A DNA stretch of 64,000 nucleotides. It comes from Symbiodinium sp. CCMP2592 (Eukaryota > Sar > Dinophyceae > Suessiales > Symbiodiniaceae). Every line of letters begins with the position of its first letter. The stretch's first letter is position 1. The stretch lies in the NCBI GenBank assembly GCA_905221615.1, contig CAJNDT010002002.1:844477-908476 (forward strand), in the 5' to 3' direction. The position numbers and the translations under genes were made by a program. Below the pieces are notes generated by a model. The model was not told where the DNA came from, did no database searches, and saw only the letters and a list, made by a program, of their open reading frames with translations. Shown one piece after another: positions 11,403 through 21,383 of this stretch.

Positions 11403-11502
11403 CAGGGTCCATGTACTCATATAGTATATACATCGGCCTTAATGTAGTCCCTATATGGTACATTGGGGCTCATGTATCTCTATATGGGTACATGGACCCT
11501 TA
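11403..11502. mobile_element. MITE-like palindrome, family F
   Basis: AGGGTCCATGTACTCATATA at the left and TATATGGGTACATGGACCCT at the right. Confidence 0.82.
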
Positions 11503-11540
11503 GGGAAATATAGGGGCCTTAGTAATTAGAATAGGGGTTT

Positions 11541-11564
11541 GATATATATATATATATATATATT
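11541..11564. repeat. (AT)n microsatellite
   Basis: A pure alternating AT run of about 24 bases in an intron-like region. Confidence 0.85.
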
Positions 11565-11872
11565 ATCGTACTAGTTTTAATAAGGAACCCCGTAAATAGT
11601 ATTGGTAATTCTGATTGTTGGGCGGGAAAAGGATGTAGGGTTATACAGCAGTCTCTAGGGATCCAAATTTACGGGGGCCTGAGTAAAGAGTAATACAGAA
11701 TCTTTAAAATTCCTGTGTACATCTGGCATGGCGGTTTTTCACTTCGGTTGTCAACGGTGTGTTGGAAACACCCGATCTTGGCGTGCTGAATAAGTAGCAC
11801 TAGCATACTCTGCGATAGTCTTCGACGCTCTAAACCTTGATCCCCCAAGAGGAGCCCGAATTAGATGTCCCA

Positions 11873-11970
11873 GACTCCAATATCCCTTAATTAAGGCAGA
11901 TATTTTCAATCATATGAGGGATCCTACTACATTTTAAGGCATATTCCTCATTTACGGGATATTGGAGTCC
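11873..11970. mobile_element. MITE-like palindrome, family L
   Basis: GACTCCAATATCCCTTAAT at the left pairs with ATTTACGGGATATTGGAGTC at the right. Relatives are at 34312, 39747 and 59731. Confidence 0.75.
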
Positions 11971-12107
11971 CCTAAACCCTATAGATCTGCTGAAAGGAAG
12001 CCTCGGTAGTCCTTCATTGAGGGATATTGGAGTTTCTGGTGTCTCCGTTTCATTGGCTCAGCAAGGCCCGATCCTCTTCGTCGGAGTGGCATCTTGTCTC
12101 GAACCCT

Positions 12108-12207
12108 AAGGGTCCATGTACTCATATAGTATATACATTGGCCTTAATGTAGCCCGTATATAGGTATTTTGGGGCCCATGTATCTCTATATGGGTACATG
12201 GACCCTT
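12108..12207. mobile_element. MITE-like palindrome, family F
   Basis: AAGGGTCCATGTACTCATAT at the left and ATATGGGTACATGGACCCTT at the right, centre ACATTGGCCTTAATGTAG. Confidence 0.85.
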
Positions 12208-13103
12208 AGGGGAAGCGAAGGGTTGTGAACGCTTTAGGGTCTAAAGTGGTGAGGGTCCTTTTAAAGGTTCGTTGAATGAGATTCCTTCAAGGGTGTCTCA
12301 AAAGATTCCGTCAAGGGTACCAAGAGGATTCCTAGAAGCCTAAATAGGATTTGCGGAATTAGGGCTTCAAACAGTTGTGGGTAGTTTCAGCTTCCCTATT
12401 CAGAAGTCAGGGCTTAGGGGTTGCTGCAAAGTTTCGGGTTCAGTTTTTGTCCGGGTCAGGTGCAAACCTCAACCTCTACATTCACCCGTCGGCACTTGGG
12501 TTTTAGGGTGCAGATTTCGGGTTTAGGACCGGTGGGTGTCACGCATCTCAGGTTGTGGGCTGTGGGCATGGGGTAGAGCCCAGGGTAGGGAGGCTTGCGT
12601 GCTGGATGCACTGCTGCTAGCTTCCACGCGTTGCGGTTCACATTATCAAACATGAGTTTGGCCTTTGAGTGAGGGCATGTTTCAGTCTGGATCTCGCTTG
12701 CTATCTTGTTTTTGTCTTTTCTGGAGCTTCGTGATCTGGACGTTCCGTGCAACTATTACATCTTTGCTCAGTTGGCAAAACCGCAAGACCCCGGTGCCGC
12801 AAAGCTCCAAATCCGGGCCGTCAAACCCTCAAGGGCACAAGTCCCAAACCCTGTACTTTATCATATCAAGTCCCCATGAATCCGCATGAAACCCTAAAGA
12901 AATGCCACAGAGCTAATGCTCTATGAAATCCGAGGAAATGCCATGAAGCCGAGTGTAGAGCCCAACAAGAGGGTGTAAACTGGCTCAGGTGTCCGTCGGT
13001 AACATCGCATCGTACTTGGCAGATGCTGCAAAAGCCAGGCTTGAGGCCAAAGTGCACATCACATGCTTCTTGGTCGGATCTTGAGGGTGTTTGTCATGTT
13101 CTA

Positions 13104-13210
13104 CTAGGATGCCCAGTAGTACCCTTATTCCCGTAGTCCTAGGTTCCTTATAAAGTTACCCCAATACCAAAAAGGTAGCCCTTTTATTCCTAGGTTACTG
13201 GGCGTCCTAG
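13104..13210. mobile_element. Palindromic element, family E (subtype GATGCCCAGTA)
   Basis: CTAGGATGCCCAGTAGTACC at the left; TTCCTAGGTTACTGGGCG and TCCTAG at the right. TA lies at both ends. Confidence 0.78.
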
Positions 13211-13429
13211 TTAAAGAGTTTCGGCAGTTGCTCTCCCTGGGCGTTTAGGAGTTTACAGAGCTTTTAAGGGCAGCTTCTGTTGTAAGAGTTTTCAGGACCT
13301 TGAACGTTGCCGAAAGAGAGGATTTTTCCTCGTTGAGGTATGCATCTACACGGATCCGAGGTTTCGAATTTCTATACAGAATACCACTCACCTGTACCCG
13401 TACGTAAGCCTCCCAGGCCTCACCCTAGG

Positions 13430-13505
13430 CAGGGACCAGGTATTGAGCTTGGGTACTGCCCCCACTCAGTAGCAGCTGGATAATATATAAGGACCTTAAT
13501 AGTAG
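13430..13505. repeat. Half element, family M
   Basis: GGGTACTGCCCCCACTCAG matches the left half of the palindromes at 23254 and 35456. The right half is missing. Confidence 0.5.
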
Positions 13506-14351
13506 CCCCAACCCTAAACCCTAAACTCAGGACCGTACCCAAAATTGAGCTTTCCTTTTCGGAGCTGAGGCTACGACAAGCCGACGCGAGCCGTCATCAG
13601 CGCAGCTTACTAGCAATGGTCAGTCAGATGCTAGAAAACACTGCAACTAAAGCCTGTTGCTAGTATTGCTGAGGGTTCCCTTTTGTAGTTATAGCACGAA
13701 ACTCCTTAAACATCCTGCAACCCCAAAGATAATTGAAGCTTTGCTGGCACCAGTTGTCATTGTATCAGGTACATGCTCTGGAGAGTCCGTTATGGTTGTT
13801 ATCCATTTGAGCCGTTGAGGATGAACCCTAAACCCTAAACCGGATGAGCCATAAGCCCAAAGCCTTGAACTTCGTGAAACCCATGCAAAACCTGGGAATA
13901 CCGTGACAGGTCTGCCAATCGTGCCCCGTTTCTTTTGTTATTTTGGCCTCCTAACTCTGCAATGCTGGCGATACAGAGTTGCCAATAGAGTGACCTCTAG
14001 CACCGTTCTTCTACTATGAGCCACTGTAGACAGCTCCTCCACAGTGTGGAAGCTGGGGAGGGTGGGAAACTAGTCTTCAAAATTCACTACCAGCCTTCCA
14101 GTCCGTTCAGGACCGTACTTGTTGGGCGTCTCCTGAACTTTCAATCCTCAACTCTTAGACTTAGACCCTTCACCCTCACCCCAAACCCTTTTTGCACGCA
14201 ATGCCCTAGAGCCTAAGCCCATGAACCCCTATACCCCATACCCTAAGCCCATACATAACCCTTCTGGAGACAGAATCAGCAGTCCGGACAAAAAGGAGCT
14301 CAACGAAAAGCAAATGACCCTAAATCGCAGACCCTAAACCGCAAGCTTTGA

Positions 14352-14376
14352 ACCCAGATTCTGGTGATCCTGGGAA
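14352..14376 (+). repeat. Partial copy of the exon start at 14520
   Basis: CCAGATTCTGGTGATCCTGG here repeats CCAGATCCTGGTGATCCTGG at 14519-14538 with one change. The downstream copy covers the acceptor AG and the first codons of a channel exon. Confidence 0.65.
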
Positions 14377-14522
14377 TCCCAAGCCCCTACACCTCAAAGC
14401 CTAAACCGTCAACATCCTCTGACCCCTAAACCCTAAACTCTAAAGCCTAAACCCCTAAACCCTAAACCCCAAAATCGAAGCCCGAAGCACTAAACCCCAA
14501 ACACCGCTGAACTCTAAGCCAG

Positions 14523-14607
14523 ATCCTGGTGATCCTGGGCTCGGCATCATTGGGCGGGCTTGTCTTCAAGTACGCCGGCGGCGAGGACCAAAGCGTCCGA
14601 GAGCGCT
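14523..14607 (+). CDS. K+ channel exon: membrane helix and extracellular loop
   Basis: Bounded by ...GCCAG and a canonical donor GTAAAG. The frame reads ILVILGSASLGGLVFKYA followed by GGEDQSVRERC. A hydrophobic helix followed by an acidic loop fits the segment before a pore helix (compare F.Y.EGED.S). The exon start is duplicated, with one mismatch, 167 bp upstream. Assignment to a channel is inferred from neighbouring pore exons; the helix alone is not diagnostic. Confidence 0.45.
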
Positions 14608-14800
14608 GTAAAGGGGTGGGGGGGGGGGGGGGGGGTGTTAAAGGGTATAGGTTCTAATTGGTGTTTAGGATTAAGGGGTTTACGGCCGGGTTTAGGGTTT
14701 GGGGGTTTAGGAGTATAAGGGGTTTGATTAAGGCTTTAATGGGCTTATAAGGCCGGGTTTAGGGTTTTTTGAGGCTTGAGGGTTTCGGGCCTATAAAGTA

Positions 14801-14899
14801 AAAGCCAGAAAGTTGGAATATGATTATCCTAAACCCTTTGTGGTAAATTATATAGGGTATCCTACCCTGAAACTACATATATTCCAACTGTCTGGAGTT
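14801..14899. mobile_element. MITE-like palindrome, family N
   Basis: AAAGCCAGAAAGTTGGAATA at the left is matched by TATTCCAACTGTCTGGAGTT at the right. Confidence 0.75.
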
Positions 14900-15087
14900 C
14901 CCTCTAGGCGGTTTTGGGGGTGTCTAAAGCCCGCCTCTGGCAGTCCCGGCTCACGCCGGCTTTAGAAGGGGTCTCCGATTCTTAGAGATCCCGGAAACCG
15001 CACCACCGAACAGGAAAAGGGCCCTGAAGGGTCGCTTACTCTTAGGGGTACTTGGATTTTTTTAAATTTTGATTATTACACCGAACA

Positions 15088-15195
15088 GAGGGACCCTTAA
15101 TGGGGACCCCTACCCTATAACTATATAATGGGTATATAATGGCTATATCAAGGGTATATACCTAGGACCTAGGGGTCCTTATTAAGGGTCCCTCC
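15088..15195. mobile_element. MITE-like palindrome, family I
   Basis: GAGGGACCCTTAATGGGGAC at the left pairs with GTCCTTATTAAGGGTCCCTC at the right; the centre is rich in TATA. Confidence 0.85.
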
Positions 15196-15711
15196 TTTTA
15201 CCCTTTGAGTCTATGGTCCGGGATCAGAAAACGAGGTGTCGATTTGGGATAACTTGTCAAGTCCCCAGCGTTTAAATCTGGAATCTAAATCTAGGGTTTA
15301 GGGTTTAGGGTTTAGGGTCCAAATCTAGAGCAATAAATCCAAGATATTTTTGTGGATGGGGGGGGGGGCTCTCGAATTCGACACCTAGTATATGTGCAAG
15401 TAGGTCTCAGAGGGGCTTTCAAGGGTCTCAGACGGGCTTCGAGTTTCGTCAGGATGAGGGATTGCAGCTTTAAGTCGCATTCAGGTCAGTTTAGGTCTTG
15501 TCCTGCCTCGGTAGATGGGCAGTTCTCCAAATCAGGATTCCTTGTCACATCTACAATAACCTAAACCCTTATGTAGCCTTAAGCCTGAAAGGCCCTAAAA
15601 CCTAAGCCTTAAACCCGAACCCCTAAACCTCAAACCCCAAAAGGCCCTCAACCCAAAGCCTTAAACCTCAAACCCGAACCCCTAAACCTTAAACTCTAAA
15701 CTCTAGACCCT

Positions 15712-15723
15712 ATTCTAATTCGT
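15712..15723. repeat. Target-site duplication, left copy
   Basis: ATTCTAATTCGT is repeated exactly at 16398-16409, directly flanking the LINE fragment. Confidence 0.85.
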
Positions 15724-16397
15724 CCCACAGTCAGTTGGACCCACACTACTAAGCAAGCTATTGAAGCACGAATGCAAAAAGCTCATTCTGCCTATATGAA
15801 GCTACAACACTTGTGGAGAAGCAGAATTTGTCTGAAGTCCAAAGTCCGCCTATATCATTCATTTGTTTTGCCAGTTCTTCTTTACTCCCTTCAAGAACTA
15901 ACTTTGGAGGACAAACACCTCCGCACAATTGACGGTTGGTATTTTTCGGTATCTACGCAGGTGCATGGGTATTAAAGCGTCGTACTATTCTAGAATACCC
16001 AACCAACGAGTCTGGATCAATGCTGGACGCCCTACTTTACCCACACAAACCCTTCTCTCCCAGCAGCAATCCCGATTAATCAAAAGCACGCTGGCTACTC
16101 CGCAAGATCCTTTACACCATGTCATTTTCAGCCCAGGATACAAAGACAGAATCAAATTCTCGAAGTCCAAGAACAGAGGCCACCCACGACAGTATTGGTT
16201 CGATATAGTCTCCAGACAGGCGATTAAATTGGCAGAAAGTTTTGACCACTCCGCTCGGACTCAGGATTTTCTTGGTGTAAAACACCTCATACATAAACAC
16301 GAAAGCTTTCGCTCGCATCTGCTGGCTGCGCCGACGCGCAACGCTGAATCGTTTAAATTTCTTAGCAGAAGTGTGGGTGGCGCATGGCGGACTTAAA
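15724..16397 (+). pseudogene. 5'-truncated LINE reverse transcriptase remnant
   Basis: The first frame runs from ...SWTHTTKQAIEARMQKAH through the thumb-like region with VRLYHSFVLPVLLYSLQ, typical of the C-terminal part of non-LTR retrotransposon reverse transcriptases. Near 15940 the text shifts to the +1 frame and continues as FRYLRRCMGIKASYYSR, then DPLHHVIFSPGYKDR, to a stop at 16394-16396. The catalytic fingers/palm (including the YADD box) are absent. The piece is flanked by an exact 12-bp duplication (15712-15723 and 16398-16409), so it inserted as a truncated copy. Unusually, the insert stops immediately after the stop codon with no 3' UTR or A-tail. It is non-functional. Confidence 0.88.
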
Positions 16398-16409
16398 ATT
16401 CTAATTCGT
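16398..16409. repeat. Target-site duplication, right copy
   Basis: Exact repeat of ATTCTAATTCGT at 15712-15723. The pre-insertion site would match the dispersed motif CCTATTCTAATT.GTAAGGCC seen elsewhere. Confidence 0.85.
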
Positions 16410-16594
16410 AAGGCCACACTATATTACAGTACCCTTATAGACCCCTTATAGTACCCTTTTAGATCCCTTATAGTAACCCCTTTAAAGGAACCCCCCCAAA
16501 GCCCCTGAAAGATGGCATGAAGTCAGGACTGGAGCTTCAATGAAGCGCTGTACTTCTCCGCAGCCGGGTGACAATTCGGGATTCCTAAACCCCT

Positions 16595-16694
16595 AAGGGT
16601 CCATGTACCCATATAGAGATACATGGGCCCCAATGTACCTATATAGCGATTACATTAAGGCCAATGTATATACTATATGAGTACATGGACCCTT
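16595..16694. mobile_element. MITE-like palindrome, family F (inverted centre)
   Basis: AAGGGTCCATGTACCCATAT at the left and ATATGAGTACATGGACCCTT at the right. The centre is in the opposite orientation relative to 12108. Confidence 0.85.
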
Positions 16695-16869
16695 CGGGAA
16701 CCTTAAACCCTGAACCCTACACCCTAAACCTTAGGGCCTAGGGTTTCGGGTTCAGGGTTTTGGGTTTATGGTGTAGGTATTGTGGCCCAGGGTTTAGGGT
16801 TCAGGGTTTTGGGGTTTATGCTTCAGGATTCATGGCATGGAGGTCTATGGGGCTTTCGCGTTTACAGTC

Positions 16870-16974
16870 AACTCCATAAAGTTGGAAACCGGATTAAGTC
16901 CAAATAGTGCTGGGATTCCCTATACATTACTCTTAAGGATTGAGGCCATGCGGTTTCCAACTTTTGGGCTTCTA
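16870..16974. mobile_element. MITE-like palindrome, family N
   Basis: CATAAAGTTGGAAACCG at the left and CGGTTTCCAACTTTTGGGCT at the right. Confidence 0.7.
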
Positions 16975-17241
16975 CTGTAGGGCTTTCGGATTTAGGGCTT
17001 TCGCGTTCGGGGCTTTAGGGTTCAGCGTATTTACGGTTTAGGGCATCGTTTAGGGTTTAGGGCTTGGGGGGTTTAGGGTTCCGGGTTTAGGGCCTTACGC
17101 TATGCCTCCAGGGACCCCATTATGGAGTCCTTAAGGGGTCTAGGGCCCTAACTATGAGGTCCTTGGAAGGATAGGGTGAGGCAGGGCTACGGTTTATGGC
17201 CAAAGCTCAGGTACAGGGTTCAGGGACGAAAAGACAGGTAG

Positions 17242-17279
17242 TCACGATGACCACCGTGGGCTTCGGTGACTTCGCGCCG
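17242..17279 (+). CDS. K+ channel exon: selectivity filter
   Basis: After ...GACAGGTAG the frame reads VTMTTVGFGDFAP. T-V-G-F-G-D is the potassium selectivity filter, and the preceding TMTT and following FAP fit tandem-pore and TPK channels. The exon is very short; its end, probably near 17279, lacks a clear GT donor and a GC donor is possible. It is a different pore from those at 10011 and 28144. Filter identity is solid; membership in one gene with its neighbours is inference. Confidence 0.62.
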
Positions 17280-17395
17280 TGCCTGGGCTTCAATCTGTAG
17301 AAGCTGAGCGTAGCCGTCTGGCTTCCTGCTGCTACGGTTCAGGGTTTAGGGTTTAGCGGGGTTTAGGGTTTATGGGGGTTTTGGTCTTTTTGGGT

Positions 17396-17598
17396 TTAGG
17401 GTCTATATGGGCCACGACTACTGCGACGACTCCTGCGACGACTACTCCTACTACTGCTTCTTCTTGCTGCGATTACTACTATGATTCCTACCACTACCAT
17501 TACCACCACCGCCACCACCACCGCCATCACGACGACGACGGCGACTACTACTACTACTGCTACTACTACCACTACTTTTACTACTACTACGACGACGA

Positions 17599-17668
<70 letters not shown>

Positions 17669-17830
17669 CATCACTACTACTACTCCTACTCTTTCCCCTC
17701 CTCCTACTCCTTCTTCTACCCCCCCTTCTCCTCCTCCTCCTCCTCCTCCTCCTCCTCCTCCTGCTCAGCCACTGCCACTGCCACTGCTACTGCTCCTACT
17801 GCTGTTGCTCTTGCTCCTGCTCCGCTACTA
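17396..17830. repeat. (CTA)n / (CTC)n / (TGC)n microsatellite block
   Basis: A 435-bp trinucleotide tract: imperfect CTA/CGA, then about 65 bases of pure CTA near 17608-17672, then CTC units and TGC/CTG units. Open frames across it (poly-Tyr, poly-Thr, poly-Val) are artefacts of the repeat and are not called as genes. Confidence 0.95.
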
Positions 17831-17976
17831 AACCTTGCCTTCCTATGAATACCTAAAGTGACCATGTACACCTTTTCAAAGCCAAAGCTCTATAGGGGCC
17901 GGTACATATTGAGCCCCTGCTTCTTGTCCGACATTTCCAAGCGCGTTTCGAGCGAAGGATATCCACAAACTTCCAG

Positions 17977-18034
17977 AAAATCCTGGCAGTGCTCTTTATC
18001 ATGCTCTCCATCACCCTGTTCCTGGGCTCCGAGA
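17977..18034 (+). CDS. K+ channel-like exon: membrane helix
   Basis: AG acceptor (CTTCCAG) and donor GTTTGT bound a 58-nt exon that reads KILAVLFIMLSITLFLGSE. This is a clean membrane helix of the type found as M1 or M3 before a pore. It lies about 700 bp downstream of the filter exon, across the microsatellite. Channel assignment is by position only. Confidence 0.42.
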
Positions 18035-18184
18035 GTTTGTTGTTTTAAGCATTTTGGGGTTTCTTTCATGGTTCCTATAGGCGTTCCAAAAGTGCCTGAA
18101 TTAGATTTTGGGGTTTCGGAGTGTGGAGTTCATTTAGCCCCGTCGTCTCCATTACCTCTTCCTTGGCCCTGAGTGATTATAGTA

Positions 18185-18283
18185 GAAGCCAGAAATTAGT
18201 ATCCTCATGCCCTCAAAGGTAAAGTATGAGGGAACCTAGCAGTCACCCTCCTAATCCCATGTTCCAACTTTCTGGGATTCGCT
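18185..18283. mobile_element. MITE-like palindrome, family N
   Basis: GAAGCCAGAAATTAG at the left and CATGTTCCAACTTTCTGGGA at the right. The left arm has lost its GTTGGAA portion. Confidence 0.7.
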
Positions 18284-18289
18284 ATAATA

Positions 18290-18390
18290 CTGTTGATGAT
18301 ATAAATCTTGCATTACCTTAAGGACCCTAAAGTATGGGAATTATGGTATATTCCTTATTATGGGAAATGCAGGATTTATATCATCAACCG
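18290..18390. mobile_element. MITE-like palindrome, family B
   Basis: CTGTTGATGATATAAATCTT at the left, GATTTATATCATCAACCG at the right; TA flanks on both sides. It starts seven bases after the family N element ends. Confidence 0.88.
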
Positions 18391-18581
18391 TATGTCTAAG
18401 GGTTGAGGGTCGGAGTATGTTCCAAAACCAAGGCGCGTATTTAAGTTTAGATTCGTGGTCTGCAGCAGCTTGTACGTACCTCTAGACTTAACAGCTTTTC
18501 CTAGTGTTTCTAAGGTTTGTCTATGTGGTTATGGTGCGGAGGAGTTTAGGGCCCCAAAACGTGGACCCTAAGCCCTAAACC

Positions 18582-18677
18582 CTTACCTTAACCCGAAATA
18601 ACTTACCCTTTTCAGGACTTATGTAAGGAAATCATATAAGGAACCCTAGAAAGGTAGGATCTTCAGGGTTAAGGTAA
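18582..18677. mobile_element. MITE-like palindrome, family Q
   Basis: TTACCTTAACCCGAAATAAC at the left and CTTCAGGGTTAAGGTAAG at the right. Internal arms AAGGAAATC repeat a motif also seen near 930 and 26750. Confidence 0.65.
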
Positions 18678-18857
18678 GGCCTAAGCTCTGGCTGGAAGGT
18701 TTCGGCATGTGGCTGTTGGCGGATTTAGCGGCCCATGGCTTGCTCTCATTCCCTGTCCCCGCAGCCGGGTCTGATCCCACACTCATAATTATGCATGGTT
18801 TAGGATTTTGGGTTTAGGATTTAGGGTTTAGGATTTAGGGTTTAGGGTTTTATACTA

Positions 18858-18958
18858 CGGTTGATGATATAAACCCTGCATTACCCATAATAAGGAATAT
18901 ACCATAATTCCCATAGTGTAGGGTCTTTAGGGTAATGCAGGATTTATATCATCAACCG
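18858..18958. mobile_element. MITE-like palindrome, family B
   Basis: CGGTTGATGATATAAACCC at the left, GGATTTATATCATCAACCG at the right; TA flanks on both sides. It sits inside a TTTAGGG array, so it inserted into telomere-like sequence. Confidence 0.88.
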
Positions 18959-19786
18959 TATGCATGGGTTAGGGGTTTGGGTTTAGGATTTAGGGTTTAG
19001 GGTTTAGGGTTTAGACAAACCTTCATTTCCCAATCTACTACCAAGCTGCGGTAGTACGTCGTTTAAGATTCCATTCTTGTAGTGCCTTAGTTGAGGTCTC
19101 CCAGGCTTTTAAGATTTCATTCTTGCAGTGCCTTAGCCTGAACCCTAAATAAACCCGAAACCCTGAATCCTACACCCCCAACCCTGAATCCTCAACCCTA
19201 AACCCTGAACCCTAAACCCTAAACCCTGAATCCTAAAACCTAAACCGCTTAGTTGCTTGAGGTCTCCCAGGCCCCACGGACGCCCCAAAGCGAAAACCCC
19301 GAACCCTGACATCCCCCAACTCCGAAACCCGAGCATCCCCACCAATCCCAAAATAAGAGCAAGACAAGGTTTAGGGTTTTAGGGTGTAGGGTTTAGGGGT
19401 TTAGGGTTTTGGTTTATGGTTTAGGGTTTAGGGTTTTAGGGTTTAGGGTTTTAGGGTTTAGGGATTAGAGTTAGTAACGAGACCCCATGAGCATCCGCAA
19501 GCTAAACCAAGGTTGGCTGTACTTTTCGGCTTTATCAGCGCAGAGGCCCTCGTTGCCAGGGGCTTGATCGGTTTGGGACTTCAGTGCTAATGTTGCATTT
19601 AGGCCTCTACTGGCCTCTAAGGGTCTTTTCGCTCAGGGTATCTCAGGCTTACGGATTTTCGCTTTAGGGTTTAGGGTGCCATGTAGATGTAAAAGTGAGT
19701 AGTGGCGTTGAAGGAATGCACAAGAAGAAGTTCCCCCCCGAAGCCCAGTTACTTATGTAGTTGATTGCCGCACTGTTCCTTTAACC

Positions 19787-19897
19787 CTAGGATGCCCAGT
19801 AATACCCTTATTCCCTCTTCGTAGTCCTAGGTTCCTTATAAAGGTATCCAACACCAAAAAGTGAGCCCTTTTATTCCTAGGTTACTGAACATCCTAG
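19787..19897. mobile_element. Palindromic element, family E (subtype GATGCCCAGTA)
   Basis: CCTAGGATGCCCAGTAATACC at the left (19-base core) and CCTAGGTTACTGAACATCC at the right. Confidence 0.75.
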
Positions 19898-20283
19898 AAC
19901 CGGACATGACCCTTCACGGCCCTGAAGGTGTCTAGAAACCGTGAAGGAATTGTCATCAACACACAGTTTTTGCAATACTGTAACGTGCAACATACCCCTA
20001 TATCCCTCAAAAGCCCATTCTAATTATAATCTTTGGGGCATACCCCTATATGCCTCAAAACCCCATTCTAATTGTAATCTTTGGGGCCCACACATTAGCT
20101 ACCGTGAGTTCTGATAGAGATGCGAACCCCCAGCCTGAACCCAACAGCCCATATCCCCAAAAAATCAAAGCCTCAAAGCCTTAAAGCACTGAATAAATGA
20201 ACCTGAAAGGAATCCCTTAAAGGAACCCTCTAAAGGATCCCTTGCAGCATCCCTTTAAGGAACCCTTACCCTAACGGTCCAAA

Positions 20284-20683
20284 GGGGCTTCTCGCCTCTC
20301 CTTCTGTCGACCGCCAGACGACTGGATCCAGCCGTGGTGTACCTACTGGCTTCTCGGGCGGATCCCCATCGGACTGCTACCCAGGGAAAGTTGCAGGGCA
20401 AGTCTGCAATGGACCTGGCGTTGCAGTGGCATTCGGAGTATGTCCTCAGCGCCTGTAGAGCGCGGGGTGCCAGCGCAGGTGAGAAGGTCTTGCCCCTGAA
20501 CAGTGCCATAACAGGGGAGACATCGGGGTACCTGACGGCCGGGGCGTCACCTGTCCTGCAACACTATGAGCTCCAGGAATACCTCCGGGTGCCGACACTC
20601 GGCGCGGACCTGATTCCGCATGCTGAGGGCCTCAGCCTCGTTCGACGACACCTGCTGCCCGCTGATGAGGCAGCGGAAGCAGG
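20284..20683 (+). CDS. Ankyrin-repeat protein, exon
   Basis: The frame opens after ...CCAAAG with GFSPLLLSTARRLDPAVVY and LLASRADP, a good ankyrin unit (GxTPLxxA...xxVVxxLLxxGADP). It continues KSAMDLALQWHSEYVLSA, a second unit. The rest (about 70 residues, with ELQEYLRVPTLGADL) is non-repeat. The exon ends in codon phase 2 at the donor GTTTAGGG. Codon use is GC-rich and clearly unlike the flanking repeats. Ankyrin proteins are scaffolds that bind other proteins; this one's partner is unknown. Fusion to the surrounding K+ channel exons is conceivable because they share a strand, but nothing proves it. Confidence 0.75.
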
Positions 20684-20717
20684 GTTTAGGGTTTAGGGTT
20701 TAGGGTGGCACAGCCAG
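20684..20717 (+). other. 34-nt intron made of telomere repeats
   Basis: GTTTAGGGTTTAGGGTTTAG begins it and GGTGGCACAGCCAG ends it. Removing exactly this stretch (GT...AG) joins phase 2 to phase 1 and keeps the ankyrin frame open, reading ...AAEAG then CVELRHYLLERK. Left in place, the frame stops at TAG within the repeat. Confidence 0.75.
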
Positions 20718-20961
20718 GTGTGTGGAATTACGTCACTATCTCTTAGAGCGGAAGTATGACATTGCACTTGGCCTCATGTTGGCCTTCCCGGCGGTCTTGC
20801 CGCTTACAACGTCGACCTGGGGTGTCCCGCCCCTTCCATTGCACTGGGCTATCCGCAATGACACCTTTGCGGTCACCCTTATGCTTCGTGCTCGTGCGTC
20901 GCCGGATGGTGTCAACCGTGATTTGGTCAGCCCCCTTGTGTACGCCATTGTCCAGTCTTCG
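20718..20961 (+). CDS. Ankyrin-repeat protein, next exon
   Basis: Reads CVELRHYLLERKYDIALGLM, then an ankyrin unit PLPLHWAIRNDTFAVTLML followed by RARASPDG, then another start (DLVSPLVYAIVQSS). It ends at a canonical donor GTAATA (20962). The frame is continuous with the exon at 20284 through the 34-nt intron. The gene must continue, but no certain further exon is found; a weak candidate lies at 21609. Confidence 0.75.
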
Positions 20962-21165
20962 GTAATAATTAGGTACTCGGTTTTAGGATAGTAGTTATGT
21001 AGGTTAGAATTTCGGAGAGTATATGATTATTAGGTACTTGGAACCTTGGGGTAAGTCTCAAAGACTTGAACCCTGAAGCCCGAAACCCTCACCACTAAAG
21101 CCCCAAAATGTCCACAGCCCTCAAGCCCGAACTCTAGACCCCGAAAGCCCCAAAGCCCTAACCCT

Positions 21166-21265
21166 AAGGGTCCATGTACTCATATAGTATAGACATTGGC
21201 CTTAATGTAGTCCCTGTATAGGTACTTTCGGGCACATGTATCTCTATATGGGTACATGGAGCCTT
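21166..21265. mobile_element. MITE-like palindrome, family F
   Basis: AAGGGTCCATGTACTCATAT at the left, ATATGGGTACATGGAGCCTT at the right. A lone right arm (TATGGATACATGGACCCTT) follows at about 21344-21362. Confidence 0.8.
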
Positions 21266-21383
21266 ATACCCTAAACCCTCATCGAACCCTTAAAGATCCC
21301 TTAAAGGATCCCTTATGGCACCCTTAAAGCATCCCTTAACTATATGGATACATGGACCCTTAGGGTAATGCCCGCAAACCCTT

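Larger units (their letters stand above)
10082..14522. other. Long intron-like region with several MITEs
   Basis: Contains palindromes of families E, F and L, an AT dinucleotide run (11541-11564) and abundant degenerate telomere units. The stretch 12456-12900 is comparatively repeat-poor, with open frames on both strands but no recognisable domain. No exon was supported between 10.1 and 14.5 kb. Confidence 0.5.
14608..15711. other. Intron-like region
   Basis: Poly-G tract (about 14617-14636), two palindromes (14801, 15088) and telomere units (15295-15319). A G-run at 15357-15368 is followed by a Ser/Arg-rich open plus frame to 15564 with no recognisable domain. Confidence 0.45.
16410..17241. 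other. Intron-like region
   Basis: Holds palindromes of families F (16595) and N (16870), a smaller palindrome at about 17101-17168 (GCCTCCAGGGACCCC and complement) and TTTAGGG-like text. No exon was seen before 17242. Confidence 0.5.
18035..20283. other. Intron/spacer with paired family B elements and telomere units
   Basis: Holds palindromes at 18185, 18290, 18582, 18858 and 19787, with uninterrupted TTTAGGG blocks near 18815-18850, 18985-19012 and 19430-19460. Two 45-bp direct copies of CATACCCCTATATnCCTCAA lie at about 19990-20087. No exon was recognised. Confidence 0.55.

Noticed and set aside
17372-17848. Long open frames of poly-Tyr, poly-Thr and poly-Val
   Set aside because: They follow from the CTA/CTC trinucleotide repeat, which is open in several frames at once.
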